Assembly (NCBI GenBank): GCA_947579665.1
Contig: OX388345.1
Coordinates: forward strand, 73,399,454-73,463,453
DNA length: 64,000 bases
Direction of reading: 5' to 3'
From: Sympetrum striolatum
Lineage: Eukaryota; Arthropoda; Insecta; Odonata; Libellulidae
Below, piece by piece: positions 48,253-58,299 of the stretch (the stretch's first letter is position 1; every line of letters starts with the position of its first letter). A program made the translations under genes and the position numbers. The notes beneath the pieces were generated by a model. It searched no databases. It was given only the letters and a program-made list of their open reading frames with translations, and had not been told where the DNA came from.

Positions 48253-48350
48253 GACCAGTTTCGTAAGTTACCTTACATCTTCAGTACAAACTCCTGTAAG
48301 TCATTCTACTATGGCTTTCCACGAAGTCACGCCTGCCAATATTGATTTCA
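48253..48350 (-). mobile_element. Hammerhead-family element with intact core, minus strand
   Basis: Minus strand in order: GGCAGGCGTGACTTCGTGGA-AAGCCATAGTAG (leader box, about 48305-48337), about 23 bases, then CTGAAGA (48278-48284), T, stem II GTAAG-GTAA-CTTAC (perfect), GAAA (48259-48262), C-TG-GTC (ending 48253). All catalytic core positions are canonical. The flanks do not form an extended stem I, unlike the elements at 8005, 12636, 22520 and 56710. No target duplication was recognised. Confidence 0.65.
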
Positions 48351-48940
48351 TTTTTATTCTGGCCTTAGGAGGAGAAAATCAAGTGAATTAATCCTTAAAA
48401 ATCATCGTGACTTCAATTTGATTGGCGTGAAGACTAACTCAACTGTAACGCAAATATCTTCAGGGAAACTAACTTCCTCAAAGTCATGTTGAAAAGTCGC
48501 GATCAAGGAAGAAAAAAATATAGCATTTGAGAGGAGAGTTATTCATGAGAACGACACCCTAAGCTGGACTGACCGCGAAGTGTGGGTGATTGATGTTGCA
48601 ATAATGAAGAGGGCTTACTTTTTTCCTAGAAGTATTTTTTATTGAAAATTCCTACAAACACCGTGAGGTAAAGAAATGAAGAATTGTCTTTTAATAAAAT
48701 GATCTTTTGGATAAAAAATGAAGCGAGCGATGGCCTTGCTTAACTTTTTGAACAAATTCATGCAATGCTGTGAAAAAAAAAGAGAGGTAGGGTCAAGGGT
48801 CACTTTGAATCAAATTTGTTTCTGTTTTCATAGCCTATACGTAAAGAATCTACGGAGTAAAAGTTGTGGCGTTATATGCTTCTTTTCATTAAAATTCCTA
48901 TAGAATTAAATTCGTTCCTCCATTTTGCAATTCAATGAAT

Positions 48941-49011
48941 GATTCATTTAGTTTCTGAAAACAGTTCTTATTAAAACAATAAGAACTTTTTTCAGAAAAT
49001 AGGTGAATTAT
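48941..49011. repeat. Hairpin with 33-base arms
   Basis: The left arm GATTCATTTAGTTTCTGAAA-ACAGTTCTTATT pairs with the right arm AATAAGAACTTTTTTCAGAA-AATAGGTGAATTA across a four-base loop, with few mismatches. It may be a small palindromic MITE. No target duplication or family member was seen. Confidence 0.65.
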
Positions 49012-49019
49012 CCGCCTTT

Positions 49020-50300
49020 TCGGTTAAGGATTGCTACGGTACGAATCTGTTTGGTGAATTTATTTCCTGATCATTTATTCTGGATGTTGAATACGATTTA
49101 AATTCTGGGGAAAGTTTTTCTTTCTTTTCTGATTTATTTATACTACGCAAGATGTTCTCAAATCCATAAAAATATAAATATATCGTATCATTAGATATGA
49201 CAGTTGATGCATATTTTTTGGATACAAATAAAATTCTATTTAAATAATATATTTAAATATGTTTATAAGATAATAATTTTATATCGTTCACATATATATA
49301 TAACAACCTATTTTTCTTTGAAAATATGGTTACATAGATCATAAGTTAATGTAAATAAAAATCATTGTAAGATTACACTAAAAGGGTGAATTTAAAAACA
49401 ATTTTTTCAGTACTACTGGATTACGGTCCGCTATATGTTTTACATGCAGAGTATCATACTATCAGAATGAATAGGAAAAAAAATAGCAAATTTTTAAAGC
49501 AACTTAAGTAACCCTACGAAACCCGTATATTTTGGATTTATTTTTTTCTTTTGTTGTTTTACTTTAATAATAATAATTCTAATAAGACAATACTTTATAC
49601 AATAATGCAATGTTATATGCAAGAGTAATGATCAATTACAAAAGTAATATACACAATCTTTGATTGATTTCACGTAAATCGAAACATTAAAACAGTCTAT
49701 TCATGTCCAATGTAGCGTTATGAGACAATTTTCGATGCTGAATTGTTTAAGTGTTAACGAAGCACAAATATATAAGAATAGGAAAAAAGTGAGGTGAGAA
49801 ATTAAGGAAGAAGCGACTGTTTCCTTGGTGTTGCCTCTTGTCTGAAGCCGGTACTGATTATAAATTGATGAAATTTCTCATCTTAGGTATGTGCTAGCTT
49901 ATTTACTTACGATTTGCGGTCGACAAATCACGTTTTTCACAAGTGTCTTACACGCAGTTTTCCAACAGAATGGTGAGAAAGATCAACTCTCTTTCATGTA
50001 TGAACAATTCTTAAATCCTTAGCACATATGAACTTCAATCTTTAGTCAGGAGTCAGTTTAGACGAATAGGGAAAGGTAGGAAATCGCAAGGAAATGAAAG
50101 ACAAACACATATTAATAAACTTTGATCTTCTACCATTTATTTCCTTAAACATTGGTATATAAAAATACCTACATAGTTGTTCATGACAAGAAAGGACACC
50201 TTCCGAGCGAATGAAGGATACTACACACATGTAAATATATATATTTATTTATGTGTATATAGATATAATAATGTTAATCTTTAGGACATACACTGTTTTC
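49020..50300. other. No gene seen; AT-rich with short (AT)n
   Basis: Very AT-rich, with short AT repeats near 49290 and 50235. A word CTGAAGCCGGTACTG near 49842 resembles the 3' half of the hammerhead element at 56780, but the rest of the motif is missing. Confidence 0.5.
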
Positions 50301-50311
50301 TCTTCTTGCAG

Positions 50312-50534
50312 CTCTAAGTAGAACCAAAACAAGAAAAACATCATGGTTTCCAATCAAGATATAAATACAAAAACTGTGTGTGTATGGGAGAAACATTTTT
50401 CGCAGCTTGCGTCACAAATCTCCGCGCCAAAACAACGCTTTGAAAATCGCCGAATTCTTCGTTTGCAAGACCAATTTGTAACCACCCAGGAAAGGGGGAG
50501 CGAAGGGATCGGTAAATGGGTGAAAACTGAAGAG
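50312..50534 (+). CDS. Candidate first coding exon (unconfirmed)
   Basis: A strong acceptor (CACTGTTTTCTCTTCTTGCAG before 50312) is followed by 31 bases and an ATG at 50343 opening 64 codons (MVSNQDINTKTVCVWEKHFS...). The frame reaches a GAG then GTATTT donor after 50534 in phase 0, and without splicing it would stop soon after. The product is unrecognised. The frame also covers GC-rich promoter-like DNA, so chance is possible. Confidence 0.22.
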
Positions 50535-51250
50535 GTATTTTTTCACAGTTTAGCTCGGGAACACTAACGAGAGAACAAACTTTCGCAACTGCATCACGAA
50601 AGCCGCCATTTTGATTATATTTTCAGGGTAGGACGGGAAACTTGTTTGCCTCATCTTCAAGAATCAAAGACACCCCTCGGAAGGTTTATATACGTGTAAA
50701 CTTACTCCAACTACTGACACAAGCAAAAAACGTTACCATTTTTCTTCTCTCTTCAAAAATATATAATATTCTCATAAACTATATGAATCCGCTTCCTCTT
50801 TATAATAATGTTTCGAACCATCGCGTAACACCCTTGTCTCATTGCGTGCGCCGAGGCGAGTTTTAATTGAATTGGTACTCGGGCCGACCATTCCCTTCTC
50901 GGGAACGGTTCAGTTAAACACTTAAATCAAACATTGACAGTTGTATTCGAACATTCAAGATCACAAGCTGAGTTTCCCGCGCAGCACGAGGGGCTGACGG
51001 GATCGGAGAAGTACCGTGGCCATGTCTGAGTTTAAAGGACGAAGTAAAATGGCGCTTTGAAAACAGAGGAAAGTTTCAGTGCGCATGCGCGCTTGACAAT
51101 AGCAGTCGAAACTAGCGCCAACAACGAGATCATCTCCAACCAACCCACCTCAATCTTTAGTCTCGGAAAAATCATAAAATTCCCGCGTCCCCGCTTCCGC
51201 AAAAGGAGTAACCAAAACTCAACGACCTACGGAAAAAAATAGCCTAACAT
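50400..51250. promoter_or_regulatory. Promoter-like region with NRF1, YY1 and E2F-like words
   Basis: GCGCATGCGC (51081-51090, within TGCGCATGCGCG) is a perfect NRF1 core. GCCGCCATTTT (50602-50612) and AAAATGGCG (51046-51054) are YY1-type words in opposite orientations. CCGCGCCAAAA (50422-50432) resembles an E2F site. Their clustering in a GC-rich block fits a broad, possibly bidirectional promoter. No start site can be assigned. Confidence 0.4.
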
Positions 51251-51259
51251 CACCATCGA

Positions 51260-53990
51260 TAAAATATGCATCTATTCTCTGAATATATGTATACTTAATA
51301 TATCACGAATGTCCATACATTTAATGATTATGTTATACAGTTCCACACTTTTTATATCGTTTTTTAGTTTATGCAGTGAAGCGACAACAATGTTTTTTTT
51401 CACCTCCCCGACGTTTAAGTTTCAATTGACTCTTTGCTCAGCTTCCCACTTCGAGACGCAATGGAAAGAAATGAATTGCACACGCTTGCACGTGCGCACG
51501 AGGATTTTAATACTGGTCCGTTATGTTTTAGTTCCTCCTCTCTTAAAATATCGATATTTTTTTGGAAAAGTAACTTTCTTACCCCTCTTCAACTAACGGT
51601 GAAGGTACGTGTAGCTATAAAGGAGTTATTATCATAGAAAGATAAGTTTTTTTCGTTACACAGAAGAGCAGACATTCAGCGTCCAGCAGATTCTGCGACA
51701 GGTATGCATTTGACGTAACACCAAAGCCTTCCAAAGGGAAGGAAGGAAGCTAAGTTTCTACTTCTTAGGAGAGGTAGAAAGAAAGAAAGGACAGTGAGAA
51801 CATTCACGCAGATACAGGAGGATGTATGAATCTTGCTCCGATAAACTAGCACTACGCAAGCAAAGCAAGATTTACTTTTTTTTCAAATTCTTCGCAAAAA
51901 TATCTCCTAAAATGATTGGATACCCCTCAGCGATAATCTACACACTTAATCAACATCGACGCAATAATGGGAGGTATCATATGGAGTGTTCACATACATT
52001 GAGGCAAAAATAAATAGGTTCCTCAGGGGCCAAAAGATAAAAAAATATCGCTGCATAATTGATGATTATGATGAAAGAATCGGTTGTACGTAAATTGTGT
52101 CGACTGTTTTATCAGCATGTTTGGAAGAAATTGTTGAGTCAATTATGAATCCTCACTAATGACTTTTTTTCTCTCGAAATGAAATTTTATTTATCCAGCA
52201 ACTCCAAAAATCCTTGAAAGTATTGAATACAATTAACAACGTATAATTCCTACTTTTTCCATTCGTGCAACACCTAATTTCTCCCAAAATATTTGCAAAC
52301 TATGCAAAAGATGCATATGGAATTTTGATTTTTCTCTTTCGTCTCGAGCAAACCCATTGGTCTCGGAATTTAAAATTTCTTCCCGCGTAGATCTAACGCT
52401 TTAGTTTGCCGTACTCCTAATCTATATCTACTTCAACAAAATTCACAGACACAGGGGAAAATTACAAGCGTATTTGCCGTGCTTTTCTCCATTTTTCTTT
52501 GAGATAGGCTTGACAATTTCGGATAAATTAGGAGCGGTTTTTTGTTCGCGTGTATCTTTGAAATATTTTTCCCATTTGGCCTTGCGATATCATTCTTCAA
52601 CTTCAATCAGAGGAGTAGCAGAATTCCGAAAGCATATTTTGATGTTTTCATATCGGGTGACGGGAGGTTTGATAATTTCTGAACACTCATAACAATGACT
52701 CTCAATCAACCATATTATTTTTAATACTCCGACGTCCCAAGCAGACATCTTTCCCATGAGCTGCTCTTATTTAGGCGAGCATTCATTCACATTCTCTTTT
52801 CAAAATGTCGACCATTAATTTCCAGCAATGGCATTCAACTTCCTCTCACTCTCCTCAAAAGTTATTTGTGGATTAAAATCAGAATATCACATACAGAGAG
52901 ACAGTTTTATGATGCGACAAATCCAGGCTCACGCACGACGATAAGCCACCTATACGACGCAGATTGGTACCACCGACGTGTTCCCGTAGGCGAAGTCAAC
53001 GGCACAAAGAATGACAAGTAGCATCGCAAGAGGAAAAGAAAGGTTTAAGAGGACTTAATCATTGGGATTTGGGCGGCGAAAGGATTTTATAAGGGTGGAA
53101 ATCAGGGATGAAGTGTTTTAAAGACTTTCTCGACGTCACCAATTTCTCTCTTTCGATTAGTTGTGGGTTCATATCACGAAGAAGTGGCAGATTATAGTCC
53201 ATTTGCTTATTCTCTCTCTTTTCTGTTCCTCCCTGGACAAAAGTGAATTATATTTACCAAACATATGCAGGAACGATTTTATGACCATAATTTATATCAG
53301 TTATATTGAGAATAGAAAAAATCCTCTTGGAACTTTGTATCCCTTGCTTTTCAAAGATACCTTTTCCCTCACTTTTTCAACCAAAATAACCCGGAATTAT
53401 CCTGTAATAGGTTATCTTAAACCTGTGCTGCACAAACCACGGAACCAAATCCTACCCGCTTCATACTTATGTTCGGCCCGCAAAGACACCGATGGAGCGT
53501 AAATCCTGAGTGATAACAAAAGGATTAGCAATTTAATAAATAGCCCAACTGCTTAAGATTCTATACTGTCTTTTGCTTCCTTTTATTAAAAGAAACAACT
53601 TATAAACAGACAAGGTTGTGAAGTCGAGAAATTAATGAATTTGAAGTCGGTATTTTTTATATACAATATGAAATTAGGACCCGATAACCCAAAGCAATGC
53701 GATACCTTGTTCATCGAGAAAAAGTATGGACCTCACTACATTAGCAGAATAAAATGTCATTCGTCCAAATATTTATGGGTAATGTACATATTCGGTATTC
53801 GGTGTGACTTATACAACCTTGTGAAGATGTATTATTTTAGTACCAGCAACTACATCTTGAGTGGGGTGGTAGTATGAAAAGTTTAAACTGAATCATAAGC
53901 AGGAAACGGTACAAATTTCATTATGTAAATGATCTATCAACTGATGAAGTCGATACTTCGTAAGTCAGTGGAAGTGTCTATATAGGAAAT
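51260..53990. other. No gene seen
   Basis: AT-rich DNA. Frames such as 51309-51596 and 53161-53502 are hydrophobic and unrecognised. A minus-strand AATAAA (TTTATT near 53583) could serve as poly(A) signal for the gene ending at 54805, about 1.2 kb beyond its stop. Confidence 0.4.
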
Positions 53991-53998
53991 ATTTCCGT

Positions 53999-54804
53999 TT
54001 AATTTTTCAGGTCGGTAAAGGAAGTAGTGAATCTCCCAGAATGAATCCAGCCACAGTATCGGAATACTTTTACAGTTTTTGGAGACACCAATTCAAAGGA
54101 TATTCGATAGAATCTGCACAGCTTCCAAAAATGTAGACTTTCACTTTTATCCGAACACAATTGCGGGTGTCGAGCGTCAAATCGCGAGGGAACCCAAATC
54201 ATGGTGCAATTCTTCTTTCGGACAACCATTTCAACTCCAATGATATGTAGCTTCATTTTCGGTGACGTCCCGGAGAATTCCCAATCCACATCGCGAGCTT
54301 TCCCTCGTCCAATCCGTCCCCAGAGACCATAAAGAGAGAGTCGTTCCAAAATTTCAAAACGTTTACGACCAGTCAGGGGAGACCCTTTCGCTCCACATCT
54401 CCCACGGCGACAACCAATCATCGTTCGGGAGGTGACGTCGGCGACGAAAGAAACAAAACCTCGAACCGATTTTTCCCATTAGGCCAGCGTTAGGCGTGTT
54501 AAACAATGTCAAAACTGTCCTGGTAGAGCGGGATCACTCATGCTGCAGGCCCGGCAACTCTTGCGAAGTGACTGACGCTAGACACACACCGAGAGGAAAA
54601 AAAAGAACATCCCATAGTCCACTCGGCCGTTCACAAAAACAAAGGGCTGTCGGCTGAAAGAAGGGCACTGGAATGCGGGCTCAAGTGCCGAGGTTTTTTT
54701 TTCACGGGGAGGAATCTGGATTATGGCGGGTATTTTAGGATAAGGGTCAGGGTTTTTCAGAAAGAACGGGCTCCTGTTTAGTGGGTGGAGCTCCTTCCGG
54801 CTCT
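53999..54804 (-). other. Probable 3' untranslated region of the minus-strand gene
   Basis: Downstream of the stop at 54805-54807 on the minus strand, the sequence stays GC-richer than the background to about 54000, as an exonic 3' UTR might. A 140-codon minus-strand frame (53999-54421) lies inside it. It has no recognisable domain and could be chance or a separate exon. Confidence 0.35.
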
Positions 54805-54912
54805 CTATTGTTGTTTGGCTCCCGCATCTCTCTGCACCCGGATGCCTCCGGAGGGCGTCGCGGGCGTGGGGTCGTCGTGGAACAAGGGGTTCTTCACTTC
54901 CATCTCCCCCGT
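54805..54912 (-). CDS. Terminal coding exon of a conserved-looking gene
   Basis: A good acceptor (CTTCTCACTTTTGCAG ending at 54913) is followed by 108 bases: 35 codons in phase 0 and a TAG at 54805-54807. The protein reads TGEMEVKNPLFHDDPTPATP and then a basic, glutamine-ending tail. It joins in frame to the exon at 57049-57148 across a 2,136-base intron, and the alternative frame hits a stop at once. The fused acidic-to-NPLF sequence looks like the cytoplasmic tail of a membrane protein, but I cannot name the family. The long overlapping frame on this strand (54578-55072) is a shadow that reads through the intron. Confidence 0.65.
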   Translation of the reverse strand, partial: TGEMEVKNPLFHDDPTPATPSGGIRVQRDAGAKQQ

Positions 54913-54919
54913 CTGCAAA

Positions 54920-57040
54920 AGTGAGAAGATCATCGATTATGCAACGGATGGAGGCTCTTGATTTTGCGGGTGGAGGAACCGATATCGAAGGAGAAAGCAC
55001 CGGTGTATTGTTCGCTGTATAAGGGTTATCCAAAAATGGAACTCCCTCTAGCGGTTGTAAAGCATTTGTCACTCTTCCGACATCCCGTGTTGCTTTATTT
55101 TCCAGTCATCCTTGACCGTCACGCTTTCATGCGATAACTATATCTGTGCAAAATATCAACAATAATAATACCGACTTATTTAAGGGGCATTATCTAATGG
55201 ACTTTATTAAAGAGATTTAAAAATGCCATCTCGCATCCAACCCTATTTAATTAAATATATTACAATTAAACTTTTAGGACAAGGACAATATTTTACCTAC
55301 TAACCTTCAACCTACTAATAATTACCAAAAAGTTAAGAGGTAATACTTTTTCAAAGTGAGGTTTACCGCACCCATTTAATTTCAATAAGAGTCCAACCCC
55401 TCACAAAACTCTATCGGGGATATAGAGAATTATTAGAATGTTTTACTATTTTCCTACTTTATTATATCAAGTAACTATAAGAGCCCAACTCAACTCATAG
55501 TATGATAGCGGGACATTTTTAGGCGGTAGGTAATGGCATGTGTGTGGTTAACAAGTTGGAAGAACATCTGAAGTAATCTATGATAAACCTAAAAAAGTAA
55601 TGAAATGAAAAAATAATACAATTCAGCTAAGAAAGATACAATGAAAAATTACATCATTACACTGTAATCTGAAGAATCAATGTAGACAATGTTAAAATGG
55701 AATATCTCTGCTAATTGCATAGCTGCGGCAAAATTTGCATAAATTAATAATAAGACATTACCAATAACATACGAAAACTGAAAACGGATGTATGTATATA
55801 CTTTTTAGTCTTTTTAGACAACTACGAAAAAAGGGTCAAACAGTTGATACAGAGGCTTATAGATAAGCCCGATACATATTCCAAACTATCGGATTTTGAA
55901 TAAAATATCCCTGGAATCAGTGAATTTACATCTAGTCTTCTAAATAATCAATAGGAATGTATCTCATATAACATAAAAGTTAATTTGACATAATTTTCGA
56001 AGTATGCCTAATTCTTAATCATAATGCTGAGATTAAAATAGACTAAATTCATAAACATTTAAGACCCAAGGTATCATAAAAATCGAAATTTTCAACGAGT
56101 CGCGGCTTATTCGCGATAAAAGCCAATTGTACGGAAACTACTCAACTTACGACAACACAATTTAATACCAAATGTAAACCATCACAGGGTGATACAGTTT
56201 TTAGAATAGAAATCTTCACACTGATAACAGACACGCATTATCGAGTTCTAAAAATTTTAAATTCTATTAGAGCGAACAAAAGATAGCTTAGTTTGCAAGG
56301 GTAAAGTGAAAATTAATAATGCATTTCAGAAACTCCCCGTATCCTTGAGATTACGCAGTTCCGAGAATCGCGTATGCAGAAATACGCTGACACAAAGGGG
56401 ATCATACACGACCCTTGTTTTATGTCGCTCATATACATAAGTATGAAGGCATGCTAAGTTGATTATACGTATTGCCCCACGCTCACTCTTGTATCACGTG
56501 ATTGATTTCTGGAAACTACTAAACGTTATGGTTTTTTCCGCTTCTTTCTTGAAAATTATTTATTTATCGAAGGAATTATACGCAAACTGTGCTAGTGAAA
56601 GGAGAACTATATTTTTTTACAATCTTAGGTAATTTTTTTGTTCATAGATAGCATTTATTATAAACTCAATATCTGTGTCGTTTTGCTAAACTTTATTACG
56701 AAAATTTATTTTTTAATAATTAAAAATAGCTTTGTAACTTTCCAAAGTATTTATTTTCACTGCCAGTTTTCCGAGGAAGCTGAAGATGCTTCCTTGGAAG
56801 TGAAGCCGGTAGTGAAAATAAATACTGTGGAAAGTTACAAAGCTATTTTTTAATTATTAATTAAGAAAGAAAACGGAAAGGGGAATATAGGTATAGTGCA
56901 ATGAAAGGAAACCTGCCTTGAAGTTACCTAAAATACATCCGCAAGTAACCTATTACTTCATTTTTGTTTTAATGTTGTAACAGTAGGAATATTTCAAAAT
57001 TTGATTCCTTATAATATGATTTTGTCTACAGAGAGTGATG
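54920..57040 (-). other. Intron of the minus-strand gene
   Basis: The intron between the two coding exons is AT-rich apart from its last 150 bases. It contains the palindromic hammerhead-family element at 56710-56863 and nothing else I can support. Confidence 0.5.
56710..56863 (+). mobile_element. Palindromic element with degenerate hammerhead core, inside an intron
   Basis: Arms of about 50 bases (from TTTTTTAATAATTAAAAATA to TATTTTCACTGCC, and the complement ending near 56863) pair with only a few mismatches. The apex carries CTGAAGA (56780-56786), T, stem II GCTTCC-TT-GGAAGT, GAAG in place of GAAA, C-CG-GTA. Thus the core order is kept but two conserved sites have changed. A second small hairpin (GGAAGC-TGAAGAT-GCTTCC) competes with stem II. 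On the host gene strand it lies in antisense orientation. Confidence 0.6.
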
Positions 57041-57048
57041 CTACTTAC

Positions 57049-57148
57049 TGGTGCAAGTCCCGGGCATTCGTACACTGTGTAATCCCCTTCTTCATTCTCT
57101 TCTTCGCTGTCGACTTCGGACACAGATCCATGCCTCTCATTGGTCGCC
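57049..57148 (-). CDS. Internal coding exon of the same minus-strand gene
   Basis: One hundred bases lie between a tandem acceptor (TTCCAGCAG) and a consensus donor (CCA then GTAAGTAG). After one leading base the frame reads ATNERHGSVSEVDSEEENEE and GDYTVYECPGLAP, ending in phase 0 to match the exon at 54805-54912. The acidic serine-rich stretch followed by DYTVYE looks like a regulated cytoplasmic segment with a possible tyrosine phosphorylation site. The family is not identified. The CAGCAG acceptor allows a one-codon alternative. The preceding exon must end with two bases of a codon. Confidence 0.7.
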
Positions 57149-57854
57149 CTGCTGGAATATTGAAAAATAATACCACGATTAAAACAAAAAGGAAAATGTC
57201 TTATGGAATTGTAAGATCTAGGAAAATTTAATTCCATGTGTACTACGACATTTGAGCATCGATTGACACGATTTGAGATGAGTAAACATCGTTCAGGAAG
57301 GAAGCGCTAAGAATCAGTGCATAAATGGAAGCTTTAAAAGGAAGTTCAATCATAGCACCTATCATTAATACATTTGAAAACAAAATAAGATTCACATTTA
57401 AATTTTGTGCTAAACGAACAAATATTTTAGCTAAGTATCTTTAACTATATATACGGAGCATAATATTTCTAAGAGAAGTCAATTTTCAGGGCTTACTTAG
57501 AATTTATAAGGTATTTATTTTTAAGGGATAACTCCAAATAAAAATACAACTCAATTAAATAACATTTATATCCAAAGATAAAACTTATGATAATAATTGA
57601 AGCGGTTTCACAAGACAACTTTCCTCCGTAACAAATACCTAACACCTTAGCAGAACTATAACTACATTAGGAGAAATAAAAACTAAGCCTTGTTACCTTA
57701 TTAATAAAAATATAGCATTCCGTCGACTAAGTAGTAATAATATAATAACCAATGTTTTAATTATATCAGAATTTTAAGTAAGTGTTATAAAAAATTATAT
57801 AAATATGAAATATTTTATACTATCAATATTTACACCAATTAGATAATACAAAAA

Positions 57855-58279
57855 TCAGGTTTTAAAAGGCGAGTGCTTATCTTGCACATATGCTTTGCAG
57901 TCATGTTCATTTTTTCCAAATTCAATCACCTCTCTGCAAAATATGTCGAGAGAAAATAAGTAATGAAGAACGCATGGTTCACAAGCTTGATTTTGTAGAA
58001 AAAATGAAGAGATAAAGGTCAATAGCTTCCATTACGTCAAACATCTTCTCTTTCAAAAGGAAGCAAATCATCAGGTATTCGACGGAGATGAAGAAAATTG
58101 TAAAATTCATTCGCCAGGACGTCGTCAACTTTGTCAGCTGACATGATACGAAACATATCCAAGTATATCACATCACAATAGGCGAGATTATAATTTTGTT
58201 CGTTTAGTTCATCATTACAACATATTAATAATAATATTTCTCTAAGCAACGCAACAACGGAATTACATCTGTCATACAA
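57855..58279 (-). CDS. Two orphan coding-like segments (possible exons or pseudogene)
   Basis: The minus frame 58037-58279 reads LYDRCNSVVALL ... NYNLAYCDVIYLDMFRIMSA and ends LLPFEREDV then stop, with protein-like composition. Further along, at 57933-57855, an acceptor (CGACATATTTTGCAG) opens EVIEFGKNEHDCKAYVQDKH and stops after SPFKT. The phases do not let the first segment splice directly into the second through any donor I can see. They may be remnants of one retroposed or mobile gene, or separate exons. The product is unknown. Confidence 0.3.
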
Positions 58280-58299
58280 AACGTGTACATGTATTGTGT

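Noticed and set aside
49840..49880. CTGAAGCCGGTACTG as a hammerhead remnant
   Set aside because: Only the 3' half resembles the element at 56780, and no CTGANGA with stem II precedes it.
53820..53960. GTGAAGATGTA ... TACATCTTGAG and CTGATGAAGTCGATACTTC as further hammerhead cores
   Set aside because: No GAAAC segment at the right spacing and no stem II of the family type. Treated as coincidence.
54578..55072. 164-codon minus-strand frame as a single gene
   Set aside because: It overlaps the real terminal exon in a different phase and reads through the acceptor of that exon. The spliced model explains the sequence better.
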